A program made the position numbers and the translations under genes. A stretch of 64,000 nucleotides of DNA from Epiperipatus broadwayi (lineage: Eukaryota > Onychophora > Udeonychophora > Euonychophora > Peripatidae), in NCBI GenBank assembly GCA_028023455.1, contig JAQFVV010006238.1:1493478-1557477 (forward strand). Reading direction: 5' to 3'. Below, piece by piece: positions 10,098-22,799 of the stretch (position 1 is its first letter; each line of letters begins with the position of its first letter). The notes beneath the pieces are model-generated. The model made no database searches, was not told the origin of the DNA, and was given only the letters and a program-made list of their open reading frames with translations.

Positions 10098-11250
10098 ATG
10101 GTACAATTGACTAGTAGATTGTAATCACCAGTTTCACTGTCAATTTTAAGTAGCTATGATGATATAAAAAGCTGTCCTTAATGAGAATGTGATTATATTT
10201 TAATACATGAATGCTTACAAATAATTATTATTGATAATTTTTTTGGTCATTTATATATTAATTTAAGCCTTCCTTTAAGTCCTGTTAATTTTTATGTAGT
10301 TAGTTTATATATTGATTTTTTTTTTTAAATAAATAAAAATTCAATTTTTTTTTTTTTATATATAACAATTTTTTAGAAAAAAGTAAATCAAGTCGTTAGT
10401 TATTACATATCTTTACAAAACGTTATCTAGGCAAAAAATGAAAAGAAATAATTGAGGGAAAAAAAAAAAATAATAAAGGAAGCCACAGAGCAAACAGAGA
10501 ATTCTTTTCTTGAGCATTTCTTTCATTTTAGATGTTTAATACAGAATTCTCAAGTTATTGGAAAATATTTTCCTTTATAAATTGAATTTTGCTTCAAGAT
10601 AAACAGAGTCTTATAAAAACCAAGCTTGGTATTGCAGAAAAGAATTGTTAGTCAGGTTTTAATTAGCAATATATTAATTACTGTAATTTGAAAAATTAGA
10701 ACAACGATTTTCTAGTTGAAAATTAATAACAATGTCTACAAATTATAGTCTCTTTTATTTCTTTTTAAAATATTGTTTTGATTTTATTTGTAGTTATAGG
10801 AATAAAAATAATTAATAATTTTCAAATATTATTGAATATTATTGCCTGGTAAATTCTATATTTCTTGAGAAGCCAGTCAATAATAATATTTTCTACTTAT
10901 TACAATAAATATGTATTTAGATTAAGATCATTTCCGGAGGCATGTTGAGCTAATGGAATTCTATCTTGACCATGATAATACGTGATCGCTATTAGCGATA
11001 AATTGTTATTGCTGCATGCTGACACAATTACAATATTATTTTGTATTTAGCTTTCTTGTAGCAGCATCACAAAAGTAATCGATCGTCCTGAGTGCTTGTC
11101 TAGTAATAAGAGTTCTGCGTGATGAGCAAAAAGTACTTTGTATTAATTTTTGACATAGTAAAATGATTTTAGTCTTGTGATTCATTCAAGACATACGTAT
11201 TATATATATTTTGATATTCAAACTCATTTTATAAGTATATAACTATTAAT
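10098..11250. other. AT-rich intergenic DNA, no gene seen
   Basis: No coding or repeat-family signal. T- and A-runs near 10318-10365 and 10458-10470. Confidence 0.5.
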
Positions 11251-11261
11251 ATATACTTTGT
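11251..11261. repeat. Left TSD of RTE fragment, 11 bp
   Basis: ATATACTTTGT is repeated exactly at 11520-11530 across the RTE 3' end. Confidence 0.7.
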
Positions 11262-11519
11262 GATTGAAAAAATTAAAAGACTGATGTGGTATTGGACTAG
11301 ACATATTGCTAGAAAAGATGATAATAGATGGACAGTTGAAATCTTAAACTGGATTCCAAGAGATTGTAAAAGACCCAGAGAGACACCACATATGAGTTAG
11401 ATGGATGAAATAAGAAAGTGTGCAGGGGTGATGTGGAGAAGAGAAGCTAAAGATCGGAGATGGATTGAACTTAGAGAGACCATTCTACAGTGGATTGATA
11501 ATGGTTGATGATGATGATG
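11262..11519 (+). mobile_element. 5'-truncated RTE-type LINE insertion, 3' end only
   Basis: The translation begins at an IEKIKRLMW block and continues through RKDDNRWTVEILNWIPRDCK, a WMDEIRKCAGVMW block and a DRRWIEL block to a stop at about 11508. The 3' end is the repeat (GAT)n. This is the C-terminal tail found after the reverse transcriptase domain in RTE-clade LINEs. The copy is close to that at 44190-44430. It carries one stop (TAG in the HMS*MDE region). The exact 11 bp repeat on both sides shows one severely 5'-truncated insertion, as target-primed reverse transcription typically leaves. Confidence 0.85.
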
Positions 11520-11530
11520 ATATACTTTGT
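11520..11530. repeat. Right TSD of RTE fragment, 11 bp
   Basis: Exact copy of 11251-11261. Confidence 0.7.
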
Positions 11531-12640
11531 TAGTTTGTCATTACCACTCCAATGTTGTGCACACCCTAGCTGTTTTTCATTTCATTAATTTGTTAATCAG
11601 TTATTTTTTCTGCTGTGTTGTTGTCATTGTAGTGATTAAGTTATGAAGTTATTTGATATGTTTAGTATATTGATGTTGTAAAAGTTAAAACTGATATGAT
11701 TTTAAAGTCATATCACAATAACAAATTTTGAAAGTTAGTCAATGAAAATAGCTCTCCTTAATTATCCAAAAGTACTCTAAAAATGCACTCTACTATATTT
11801 GATATATATTTTTGAAATTCTCATTTAGATCACTGCTCAAAAATCTGAAATTGTAACTGTTTGCCATATTATAATAAGATAGCTGAAGATATGTAAAACT
11901 ATGTGTACATTAATGTTTTTTTTTTACTTGAAGAAATGTAAAAAGTCAGTAATTAAATGTAAATATTTCAAATACTTAAGTTTTAGTATATAAAATTTTG
12001 AATTTATAAATGGATTTAAAAGAAATAAATATTGGGATATACTTAATTTACAACTTCTTCATTTATATTGGAAGCTTAAGATGATGCCCTTTGTCATAGA
12101 CCAATTATTTGAGGTGTTCTGCCTTTGTAACGCTTGTTGACTCCAGCATTAAATTAACTAATCATATTCTTTTTTTTTTTAAACAAATGAGAGATATGTT
12201 GTAAAAGTTGATCTATATAGGAAGGATTAAACAAACTATATAACTAACTGCATGTTATAAATGTGTAAGAGATACAAATTTTGCATTAGTAATCACAGAC
12301 ACCCTAGATGTCATTTTCACTGTCTATTTGTACCTTGTATAGATTTACTTTTATTAGTCTATCTAAGTCAGTGCCCATTTTTGGAGAGGTTGAGATTGTA
12401 TGGCCATAAACTTGACTGATTATTATGCTCACTAGAATTTTTGAATAATGCATTTTGAGATATATATGTCTAAACATTTTTATTTATTCAAGTATGTTCA
12501 TGTTAAATACCCCATTATTATATTACTAGAGTATGTAGACAATTGTCAGCTATTATGATAATAAATCTTAATATTTGCTATTTTGCTGACTCAACCTTTT
12601 GATACAGTTTATCTTGCTCACAAAATAATAGATATTAAGA
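11531..12640. other. AT-rich intergenic DNA, no gene seen
   Basis: Nothing supported. A T-run lies near 12170-12180. Confidence 0.5.
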
Positions 12641-12654
12641 TTTACTTTTCAAAA

Positions 12655-13895
12655 ACAAATTTATTCATATACAGGTAAAATACAAGAAAAGGCAATAAGT
12701 ATACAGAGTGAAATATCATGATTGCATATGATACAAATAAGCAAGAAAAAAAAGTACAATGATTATATAAGGCGCCGGAAAACGAGGCAATAGCATCAAT
12801 AAGTATACAGAGCTCAATTAAATATAGAGATAAGTATATACAGAGTTAAGTGGGTTTCAAAGATTACATATGGAGCCAGAACACAAGGCAGTAAGATTTA
12901 CAGGATTAAATTGGAGCCTGGTCTGGCTCCAGGTCTGTTCAGCCAACCAGGGTCGACAAATCTGTTTGTCATCTTCATAGGATATTAAAGAGAAGTTCAT
13001 CAATGGAACAGCTAATCCCCTTATCAAAAATAACCCTGCGTCAGACTGACCAAATGGAAGTTTATAAAGGTGGCAAGCTTAATTGGTCCAATGCAACCCT
13101 TTTGGATGGCAGTCTTAAGAAGAATGTTGGTGTGATCCATATTATTTATCCATCATAAAATCAGGTTTTAGAAGTAGATCCACGATCCACATTGATCCAA
13201 AATGTGAGCAATGGTCTCTTCCTGCTTGAGGCATAGGGGGCAAATAGGGTCAATATTATAATCCCTTTGATAGCAAAGGAAGGACACCATAGGAAGAGCC
13301 CTAAGGTTGACTTTCAGCAGAAAGTCACTAAACTTGGGACTGAGATTGAGAAATTTAGTCAATTTTGTGAACCGGAGTATTCCAATAGGAAACAAGTTAA
13401 TAGTCTTGGTTTTCCCAGTAAAAACCAGATGATAGGCCTCCCAGTAAGACAACTTGTTATGGAAAAGGTATCTGGAAGTTTTGGATAATCTTTGTAACTT
13501 GATGTTGTAGCCACTTTCTCTGCCATTTAGGTGGAGGCCAATTGGTGGGATCAACCTTCTCCATAGGAACTGGGCATTCCATGTTGGGGTTATTTTTAAA
13601 TATTTTATATAGCACATTGTGAGTCTGTTGTATATAAAAAATTCTAAATGAATGAAGAGAGAGGCTGTTAAGGAGCCTAGATTTCTGTAGTATATTCAGG
13701 CTGATTACCCGGGCCTTGCCTCCCCCCAACACAATTTTCTGCATATTGTCTGAACCTTGTTAATGAATAAATTTGTTGGGGGAAAAACCAGCCAGGTAAT
13801 ACAGTATTTTTGGCAGTACACGTTCAATATGGCAACTTTCCCCAAGAGAGAAAGATAGACTTTAGACAGGGATGTTAACAATGCAGTCAATCTTG
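12655..13895 (-). pseudogene. L1/Tx1-type LINE, C-terminal ORF2 and 3' UTR, antisense
   Basis: Reading down the minus strand, a frame near 13890-13705 has LSLLGKVAILN, an LVFPPTNLFINKV block and KLCWG, the post-reverse-transcriptase region typical of L1/Tx1-like ORF2. Two overlapping frames (13744-13457 and 13617-13168) continue it and are joined by a frameshift. They end in CPLCLKQEETIAHILDQC, a C-X2-C...H...C motif of the zinc-binding region at the end of such reverse transcriptases. About 500 bp of 3' UTR follows down to 12655, ending in an AATAAATTTG block. The reverse transcriptase core and endonuclease are missing. The plus-strand frame at 13267 is a shadow. Confidence 0.8.
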
Positions 13896-14252
13896 GTAAG
13901 CACAGAATTTTGCAATTGCCTCCTCATGATAGGTGGGGGGGGGGGGCAGATGGAAAACAAGAAATTTTTGAGATTTTTTACTGTAATATTTGACAATTTT
14001 CTACATACTCTGTTAGAATATATTGTTACATATTATCTAAAGTATATACATATTAGATATATGTGAGGCAAACAAGATAATTTATTTATTTATTTAGGAA
14101 CTACACTAAATAGTTCCATAAAATTAATTAATGATTATAATGTTTGCATCTAATTATAAATATTGTATATTATAAATTTAATTGAGATTGATAGTAAAAA
14201 TTTGTTGGACAACATTATATATATATTAATTCTAATATTCTCATAAATAAAT

Positions 14253-14463
14253 GAATTCATAGTATTATTTCCGAAAGCTTCTGTGTAATAAAAATATAAC
14301 AGCGAAATAGTTGATGTTTCATTATAATCACAAATACTTTCCTCAGAGTTTCTTCTGTCTCAAATCAAGCTCTGAGGAAAGTATTTGTTATTGTACTGAA
14401 ATGTCAGCTATTTAGCTACTATATTTTTATTACACGGAAACTCCAGGAAATAATACTATGAAT
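14253..14463 (+). mobile_element. Foldback element with hammerhead-like loop (family D)
   Basis: Arms 14253-14350 and 14370-14463 are reverse complements with about 80% identity by eye; both ends read ATTCATAGTATTATTTCC when oriented alike. The right arm starts with a complete hammerhead-like arrangement at 14368-14409, and the left arm holds the decayed inverse. There is no ORF, and I could not define a TSD with confidence. The layout (inverted arms around a hammerhead) is the same as in the elements at 9764 and 45055, although the sequences are unrelated. Confidence 0.65.
14368..14409 (+). ncRNA. Hammerhead-like motif (family D)
   Basis: Helix I AGCT (14368-14371) pairs with AGCT (14406-14409). 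The core CTGAGGA is 14372-14378, then one extra A, stem II AGTA (14380-14383) with TACT (14394-14397), GAAA at 14398-14401, a minimal helix III (A-TG-T) and C at 14405 as the expected cleavage position. All core bases are present. The extra A and the one-pair helix III weaken the case. Confidence 0.5.
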
Positions 14464-14469
14464 ATATAT

Positions 14470-16449
14470 AAAAGAAAACTATAATACCTACGAAACTATT
14501 TTTTTATATATATATTAGCTCATATCTTTAATATCTTTTTGGCCATGGATCAAATCTAAAATAAAATAAAGAAAATATTTATCTTTGATTAGCCTATTTG
14601 ATTACATATTTTTCATAAAATAATTTTATTATAAAAACTATATATTGAGATGTTTATAGTTATTCACACTTGTATGTAAGCATCTTGAAGGAAAACTCAA
14701 TTTACTAGAAAGTAGTTGTGGTCATCTGGAGGAAATGACTTTATTATTTTGTCAGTGCCTACATAAGCCAAGCTAGTGAAGAAAGAGCAATACTGGCTTT
14801 TGTTTATACATATAGATGATTATCTTCTCAACATATCTTAAATAGAGAAAATTTAAAATAGACAGTTATCATAGTAGTGTGCATGAACAAAAAGTCTTGA
14901 TCTTTTTGCAATTATAAATAATAATTATTTTTTTATTTATTGATCTTTTTTTTCTATGCTACATGTCCATATAAATCATCATTTTGTTTTTTGAAATGTA
15001 GTATTTTTCCATTATAGAATAGGCTATGTTTCATCTGTGTTTGATTTGGGGTTATCTGAATGATATCATGTAAGATTTGAGGAAGCATAATAAATGATCA
15101 TTTTATATGTGCTGGGTTTTCAATAAAGAGATGTCCTTATTGATATTAATAACATTTGAAAATGTTTGTCATTTCCATGTTTGCATGTACATAAGGTACT
15201 ATATAAATTTACAAATTTTTTTTATTCACTTTTTTTTAACCTGGTTAGTGTATAAGATTATTAAAAGAAAGAGAGAAATCGGTGATAACTATTTTTTATA
15301 ATAATAATTTTAAATATCATCAATCATACTTTGATTATTATTATTATCATCATCATCGTCAAACTATTATTGATTTTTATTATTTTAAATATCGATAATA
15401 CTTTGATAACTAACATTTAACAAAATCTGAAAAAAATACAATACATAAAACTTATAAAAGAAAAAAAACAAAAACAATAGGAAATGTATTCAGCAGAAGA
15501 GAATTAACCTTACCCGGAAGTTAAACATAGTAATGAAGAATGTAGAGCCAGTGTTTAAACCAAAGAGTGAATGAATGAACTAGACATAAAACTGTAATAA
15601 ATAAATAAAGACTTTGAACAAATAAAGATATGAGCAGAATCGATCAGTAGAATTAAATGAAAATCATATTTCGATGATGTAAATATTTGTTAAAGTTTAT
15701 GATGTAGTTCTAAAATGATGTAGTTCTAAAATAGAAATATTATAATAATTTGTGTTGACTTAGTCACAAGCAATGATAAATTACCAACAATCATAATAAA
15801 AATATTATTAAACAAAGGCAAAACTCTCTGATCATGTGGTGTTTAGTGGTTTAAAAATATTATTCTTTTGTTATAGTTCTTTATCATTTAGTCTTTTCAC
15901 CTTTTTTGGATGGAGGATTTAAATGTACATACAAATCAATGAAAAATTAGCGTAATTAAATATCCAATATGGGATCAGTAAGTCGGTATTTAGTCCTTCT
16001 TAGCTTTAGAATTAAGTCTCACTAACTGGGAATTATCTGGTTTGTAATCTATCTTCTGGTATTTCTTAACACTTGTGAAGAAATGTTGGGAAGTCTTTGT
16101 CTGCAGAAATCTGTTTAAAAGTATTATTTTAAAGCAATTTTCCACTCTATAGAGTTTGTGATGAGTGAATATTGTTTATTAAATCTGAGATGCTATCATT
16201 ATGTATAAGCTTTTTGAGCTTGTCATATCTTTTATTTCATTTTGCCAGCTAAATTGATTGTGTCTCAATGCTCTGTTTCAAAGAACGGTTATATCTTTTA
16301 ATTTCTATTTATTTTTTTTCTATTTTGCTTTCTTCTTTTATTTTGCTTCTTTAATATTGATGCAGCAGTTAATATATGATATTTTTTATGATAGTTAATG
16401 GTAATCAAATAAGCAGCTGAATAGAATTTTAAGCTGTAGGAGAGAAAAC
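14470..16449. other. AT-rich intergenic DNA, no gene seen
   Basis: No gene supported. Short ATT and ATC trinucleotide runs lie near 15335-15360. Confidence 0.5.
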
Positions 16450-16574
16450 CATTCCTGTATGTTTTTTTTTGTGTGTCATAGTATCGGCTGGGAAGCGAAC
16501 CTGCTATCCTGGGACAACTACTTGTAAGGCAGCTGTGCTGACCTCTCGACCACCAACGCTTGACATTCCTGTAT
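16450..16574 (-). mobile_element. tRNA-derived SINE (family S1), antisense, 11 bp TSD
   Basis: The element itself spans 16461-16563; the first and last 11 bases (CATTCCTGTAT at 16450-16460 and 16564-16574) are an exact TSD. On the minus strand it starts GTCAAGCGTTGGTGGTCGAG, has a B box GGTTCGCTTCCC near 16500, and ends CCGATACTATGACAC plus A-run. This copy is the best-kept full-length S1 in the window and defines the family's 5' end. Confidence 0.9.
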
Positions 16575-17840
16575 ATTATATTGAAATTTTTGTAAAAAGC
16601 ATAATACCATTTATAAGATTTCCAAGAGCTTTATTGATTTAACAGTCATCGATCACTGAAGATGTGGAGAAGCACAAATCATAAGCCATACAGTGAATAT
16701 TGATTCCATAGTTATACAGCAGAATTGAAAGATTTAATAAAGCCACTAGAAAATCTAATTGCTGGTTGGAATTTTTATTCTTTTTGAAATTTTGTTAATA
16801 ATTAAACTGTGTAAAAATAAATAAATCCAACACCAAATAAATAAAGTCAGCATTGATGTGTTAGTAACTAATACTAATAAAAATAATTGAATGGTATTTT
16901 TTGCTCAGGAATTTATAAGAAGTTCAAATATCGGAAATGATAAACTGAGCTGCTATCCATAGACTCTTATCTCTGAAATCTGCACCACACAGGGCATAGT
17001 AATAATAATAATAATTTTGCATAACTAAATCTTATAGTCAGTTGCTCAAAAAGTTACAGGACAATCAAGGGACATTGCTAACAAGCTACATATAAATGTT
17101 TCATTCACTTGATTAAACTGATATTTTTAACATTTTCCTCAGACTTTTTAAACTGGCTTAGGCAAAATACTATTAATTTCTTCACTGGCAAATCAACCAT
17201 ATTGAATATTTAAAAAATTATGTAAGTCCATAATTTTTTTCATAATTTAAGTTTGTATTATTCAAAAATGACATAATATATATTGTTTGAAACATAAAAC
17301 ACCAAAGAATGTAATTAAGCTGAAAAAAATATAGTCATTGATGTTCAAAGTGATAAAAAAAGAATAAAAGTTAATATTTCTAATAATTATTTTCATATTA
17401 TTTCATAAATTCAAAATTATCATGCATAAATTTTAAAACTATAATTTTGTTAGTAGGTTAGTTGCATTCATCATTAAATTTCTGATAAATTGGTATATAA
17501 TAATATTTATCTAAGGTAATTCATCATTTGGACACTTCATAGAATAAATATATTAGTACCTTTCATTTTTCCTAGTAGCCCTTCAAAATGTTTTTCCATA
17601 CTGGGGTTTGCAATGAATATGTCATCCCTTATAACACCCCTGATAACAAGTAGTTAATATTGATCAATAATTAGTATAATTTGAATATTATAATAAAGAA
17701 CTTCAATACTTTTTAATTTATTAAAAATTACTATTAAAATAGTTACTATACACAAAATAAAATAATAAAATAAAATAAAAAGTAAATGAAATACTAAATT
17801 CATTATAGAGTTAAGCTTGAGGTACATTAGTTAGTAGTTT
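16575..17840. other. AT-rich intergenic DNA, no gene seen
   Basis: Nothing supported. A possible weak repeat pair: AATAAAGCCACTAGAAAATC near 16737 resembles AATAAACCACTAATGAATC near 26316. Confidence 0.45.
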
Positions 17841-17841
17841 A

Positions 17842-18017
17842 GAATCAGTGCAATGTAGTATTATTTATCCTATCTTTATAGATTTTGAGGGTATTGCTTC
17901 ATGCTACTATGATCATAAATTTAGTAATAGCTTCATCAACTGTCACCTCTCTTTGCATTTGATATGCAGCTTTGAAATTTACATTGCAGCAGTCTATAAT
18001 GGCCTAAGTTTATATAC
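17842..18017 (-). pseudogene. piggyBac-like transposase fragment, antisense
   Basis: On the minus strand from 18017 the translation gives YKLRPL, then after a one-base shift IDCCNVNFKAAYQMQREVTV and DEAITKF, followed by a decayed stretch with lysines and tyrosines in the places of the usual K-Q-Y-M-P block. The order 'KLRP..D...F..Y.....VDEAM..F' is the signature of the DDE_Tnp_1_7 (piggyBac) domain; the D of VDEA is one of its catalytic acids. One frameshift and at least one stop show it is dead. Only about 55 residues of a domain of several hundred are visible. The 154-codon plus-strand frame over the same DNA (17848-18312) is a shadow with no recognisable content. Confidence 0.7.
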
Positions 18018-18312
18018 TGTCAAAATCTTTACTTTTACCATTTGCGTGTTTTTATTATTATTAAAATGTAGACAAGACATTGTAGAAAAAAATCTAAATC
18101 AGGTCATAATATTTGCAAAATATGTTTATCTTTGTCTCATACCAGAAGTCCAGATATCAGCTAATTCATATACTGGACCCAAGCCCATATCATACCAAAA
18201 AATGCAGATAATTTATGATATAAATTTACACAATCACATGCTATTTTTTTTGATCAGCGTATATGTTAGTTTCAATAATAATTTTTTTGTATATATTTTT
18301 TTTCAAATATAA

Positions 18313-20879
18313 ATTCAAATAATAATTAAAAATATATAAAATTAAATTCTTACCATCTGCTCCCAATATCGTTCATTCAATTAAGCATATCAGTAAAATC
18401 TTGTATTTTTTCTGATGTAAATTTCAGGGTGATTCCAATTCCGTTAAAAATGAAAAAAACCGAGAGAAAGAGGAAAAAATTCAATTTACTTAATCACAAA
18501 AATTATAAAATTATTAATTTTTATTGTAGAAAAATGAAACTTTTCCTTCTGAAACTAGAAAGAAAGATGGAAATGAAGGTGTAAAAAGTGCATACATAGA
18601 CTGCATAGTTTTCTAGTAGTTTTAAGCTGAAATTGGATGTTTATAATTGGAAAATTCATGGCTGCATTATGCAGTCATAATAACGAAAAATGAATATTAT
18701 TATTTGAAATTGATGTTGACTTGATCTGTACTTTAAAAAAGGCAATAAATTCTGGAATTTTCTTTTGCACTTTACTCATCCCACAACTTTTAAATGTCCT
18801 GTGAAATTTAGGGTATTAGTTTTAACATCCATGAATTACACCCATGTCACTCCTCGTACTCCAACTTCATTATGAATCTTCATATGACCCCTAGAAGACA
18901 AATCATTTGATTATTATGGTATTACATCTTATTAAACTTTTCAGTATTATATTTTATAGATTTATGTCAGTATTATGAATTGTATTATAATTTTTAGAAA
19001 AAGTGAAAGATATATATATATTAATAGTAATTATGCAGTGTAAGGGTTTGTTTTTCATACTGATGATCAATGAATAATATAAAGATATAAATGAATTTAA
19101 CTTTTTTTTTCTTGATTTATGTTATTTGAATTCTCTTATTTTCCAAAGTGCTTATGTTGATAAAAAAAAAAAAAAAGAATGTTGCAAGAATTTCTTTCGA
19201 GTATGGTAAACTTTGCTAATTTTGCCCACTTTAAAAGCCAATTTAGTAACTTATTAATTCCTGTTTAATATTGGTATGTGATAAATATTTGTGGTTTTAT
19301 TACTTTTTTCTGTCACAAAGTTAAATTTTTTTATGCCTTTTCATTAGACTTCTGTTGTTGATCCCAAAAAAGAATTTTCAAAATGAAACTTTTCTTAATA
19401 AAAAAAAAAAATTGGAAATTCCAATTTACTTTCAAACTTGTTTTTGTAAAGCAAAGACGATGACAGGATTATTTTTATACATTTTAAAAATATCTTGGGA
19501 GCAATCTATCTTTACGTTGTTTTTTCTGTGTATTAAAATATTTCTTCTAATCTTTTATTGTTGTAACGATTCTTTGGTGTGTTTTATTTTTTTTTATTTT
19601 TTCCTCATATTTTACATTAATACAATAATTGTTTTTTTTTTTCCTCAAGCTTTTACATTTTTTTTTTAATTAAAATAAAGCAGATTTAATATATTTAAAT
19701 AAATATATGTTTTAGTTTTACTGGAGAACATGTTGAAAGGAAAATGAATGGAATTTAAAATAAAAGAAAATAAATTTAAATGATTAATTATTTTTAAATC
19801 TAAAAACAAACAGCTTCTTAGCAGTTTTTCTCCCATTATTTTTAACAGCTTCTAAAAATGAATAACAAAATTATCATTAGTTAGTTATAAACATTAGAAG
19901 TATTAATAACTGCAATAATTATCAATTGTCAAAAAATAGAAGACGAGGCGCCTTGTCTATGACTTAGCAAGATCAAGCATGGTTCCTGAAAAAGTTTGTG
20001 ATTGGGTGTTAATGCTTAGAGTAGATTCTGGAGGGTAGGAAGGTGATGATTTCTATTTTTTTAAATTTTATTTATGAAACTGATATGTTCACATGGTGTT
20101 GGCATTCTATCTGGTCCTAAAGTTTTCAATGTAATGATTGACATTTTGGGGACCTTAGGTACTTTTTTGTTTTTAAAAAAAGTCATTTTTAATAGTTATA
20201 ATATGTATTCTAATAACTTTTTGAATACAACTAAAACAAAATGCTCTTAACACCCAGATGCTCATATGCATTGCCTTGGTTTGCTTCATAATTGAATGCA
20301 ATGTGAGTTAATGGGTTATGGATACTCTCTTCTACATTTTGGAAATAATTGAAGAAAATAAAAAATGTTTTTAGTTTGATCATTTTGCTAGAACTATTGT
20401 ACCTAGGTAGTCACTTTAGCACTCATCTATTACATCATCTGAAAAATTGATCAAATGATTTATTTATATAAAAATTATCATCATTATTCATTATTATGTA
20501 CAGACTTCTAGGAATCATATGAATGACTTTCTGTAAATCATAAATTTTTCAACATAATATGCAGCAATAATTTTGTGTTGCTCTATCCCTCCTTTTCATG
20601 TACAGTTTGGAATGATGCTTTGTGGTTTACATGAAATATAATCAACTTTTTTGAAAATTTATCCAATATTAAGAAAAAAAAAAAGTGAAACAGATAGAAG
20701 CAAACAAAATAAAAGTAAATAAAAATAAGAAAATAAGATACAGAATCTCATTATGAATGACTGTTAGCCATTAAATAGTGGAAAGTCAATGAATTTGAAC
20801 TGTTCTAACTTGAGAATTAATATCCAAAATGTTATGCAGTATTTATTATTAGTGAATGAACTATCATCCCTCTTTTCAC
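18313..20879. other. AT-rich intergenic DNA, no gene seen
   Basis: No gene or element supported. The plus-strand frame at 19355-19669 is low-complexity phenylalanine/isoleucine-rich translation of T-runs and is not a gene. Confidence 0.5.
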
Positions 20880-20975
20880 AACTATTAATTTATGTAGTGG
20901 TAGAGTGGCATACTCAAAAATTAAAGATCCATGGATTTGTGGCTCAACTTGTCATTTCCAGTGGATGAATGTGTT
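20880..20975 (+). mobile_element. Possible decayed tRNA-derived SINE
   Basis: An A-box-like GTAGTGGTAGAGTGGCA near 20896 and a B-box-like GTGGCTCAACTTGTCATTTC near 20939 are at tRNA-like spacing. The A-box part resembles the S2 SINE at 9601. A similar fragment (ATGGCTCAAGTTGTCACTTC) lies near 42062. Support is weak: there is no TSD and no clear tail. Confidence 0.35.
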
Positions 20976-21269
20976 AAGATCCTAAGTAATAACTAATTTG
21001 ATTATTATTTTGCCTTTGCCAACTAATTGTTAGTTATAGATAATGAAAACAACAAATTCCAGAAAAAAATAAAGAATACCATTTAAAGATATGAGTAGAC
21101 ATTACATCATAACATTTCAAAGTTTATAGGGAGTTCTGTAATACCATAATCTTGATTAGGTTATAATATATCTACTATTTCTATTGTCTTTTTTAAAAAA
21201 GTCAAACTTTGTTTAAACTTGTCTAATATATTCAATTGCTAATAACAGTACTTAAGTTAATATATAAAT

Positions 21270-21950
21270 AGACAACAACAACAAGAAAAAAGGGAAAAGA
21301 AGTACTGTAAAGGCAAAGAGAAATTAAAGAAATTCTGTAATTAATATATAATATTAGAACAGTTTTCCAAAGCCATAGACACCATGAGGAATCCTAACAT
21401 CGCCAAAACCTAAATTTGAAATACTGAAAAACAAAACAGTGTCTATGAAAGAATATATGAATGTGGAAGGACGTATATGAGTGAAACCAGCTGATTTATT
21501 GAAAAATGATTAAAACAACGCCATGATAATTAGGAAGAAAAAAATAAATATACATAAAGTAGCAAACTGTGCATGGAAAAGGATGAAAATATTGGACAGA
21601 GAGGGGAAAAGAATTTTTTTAAAACAAACACCATAAGTGCTGTGTTTGAACTCATAATGTTGGAAAAGGTGGAGGAATCAGAAGAACTGTTATAGATAAG
21701 TATATATATATATATATATTGACTATTGCCTTTGTCAGAATAGCCTAATTTATTACAGCATTACTATAAATTCATTATTCACAAATCTAAATGTTCCTTA
21801 TTTGATGCACTTGTTGGTATTATCATTGGTCAGGTCAGCAGTGTCTGAAGAGTGAAATAATTCTATTTGAAGCATTTGTATGGTATTACTACACCTAAAT
21901 GCATTTGAAAAGCTTAAATAAAATTTAAATTTTTAAAAGACATTTAACAA
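21270..21950 (+). pseudogene. Penelope-like element 3' fragment: GIY-YIG remnant and tail
   Basis: Aligns by eye with 58680-59480. The stretch near 21341-21480 matches the start of the endonuclease region and translates around YECGRTYMSETS, a mutated GIY-YIG core (intact relative: YECGRKYIGET at 58830). After a poorly matching, partly TA-rich stretch (TA run near 21700-21719) the tail resumes at about 21720: a TGCCTTTGTCAGAATAGC block, a GGTCAGCAGTGTCTGAAG block and an AAAGCTTAAATAAAATTTAA end. The reverse transcriptase is absent. It is a dead, internally deleted copy of the same PLE family. Confidence 0.75.
21841..21882 (+). ncRNA. Decayed hammerhead-like motif in PLE tail (family E)
   Basis: CTGAAGA (21845-21851) keeps the core, and a later GAAGC stands where GAAAC lies in the copy at 59355. 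Helix I no longer pairs. Recognised by alignment only. Confidence 0.35.
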
Positions 21951-22799
21951 TTTAAGGTGATGGAAATAATCCAACAAATAACTCCAAGTTATATGCCTTC
22001 ATCATAATTTTTAGGTTGCTCTTGGTATTATTTCATACCATTATGGGAAGCAATGATACAAGTTGTCCATTTAAACAAAAAAAAATAAATCTTTGTATTG
22101 GTATTTCCAATTTTTACTTTTATTCACATGCAGAATAAAAGTACCCATACAAATATTCTATTATTCAGTTAAATGCTGCAATGTTTTGAATCATTATAAC
22201 TATTTGCAGGTCATTATATATATGTTATGAATTTAGGTCATTTCACTGGCTCCAAGTCTTGACTTAGCTTTATTTGGTTTTTAATTTTGGTTAATATCAG
22301 GTGATCCTTTTTGAATAAAACTCCTCTTCCCAAGTAAACAGTTTTCTAAATTAATGGAAAATTATTATTTATTATTACAGAGATGTTATTTATTACAGAG
22401 ATGTATTTGGACTTTTTTATTATAATTTGTCTGCATATATATTATAATACAGATTTTTTAAGGTTATGGGATTAAAATAGAATCTTATTTAGGTAATACT
22501 TTGTACTAGTCTTTAATTTGTCAATATTTTGATGAAATAGTATTCATGCTAGTCAAGGATTATGTTATAATCATGAACTGTTTTTTTTTTTTCAAGTACT
22601 AACCAGATTGTGATAGTGTGTAAATTAAAGATCATTCATTATATACATATAATTTTTCTTATTATTAAATGGTTGTCCAATATTAATAGGAGGTTGATTA
22701 CAAAAAATTTTTTTTATTTCCATTCAGTTTACATTTAGTTGATTTTTTAAAATTGATTTTAGAAGAAGAAAGAGATAAAATTATGGGTTTCCATAATGC

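Noticed and set aside
17848-18312. 154-codon plus-strand ORF as a host gene
   Set aside because: No recognisable domain, and composition is as expected for AT-rich chance frames; its first part lies antisense to a piggyBac fragment.
19355-19669. 104-codon plus-strand ORF
   Set aside because: Phenylalanine- and isoleucine-rich translation of T-runs, with no motif and no upstream or downstream gene signals.
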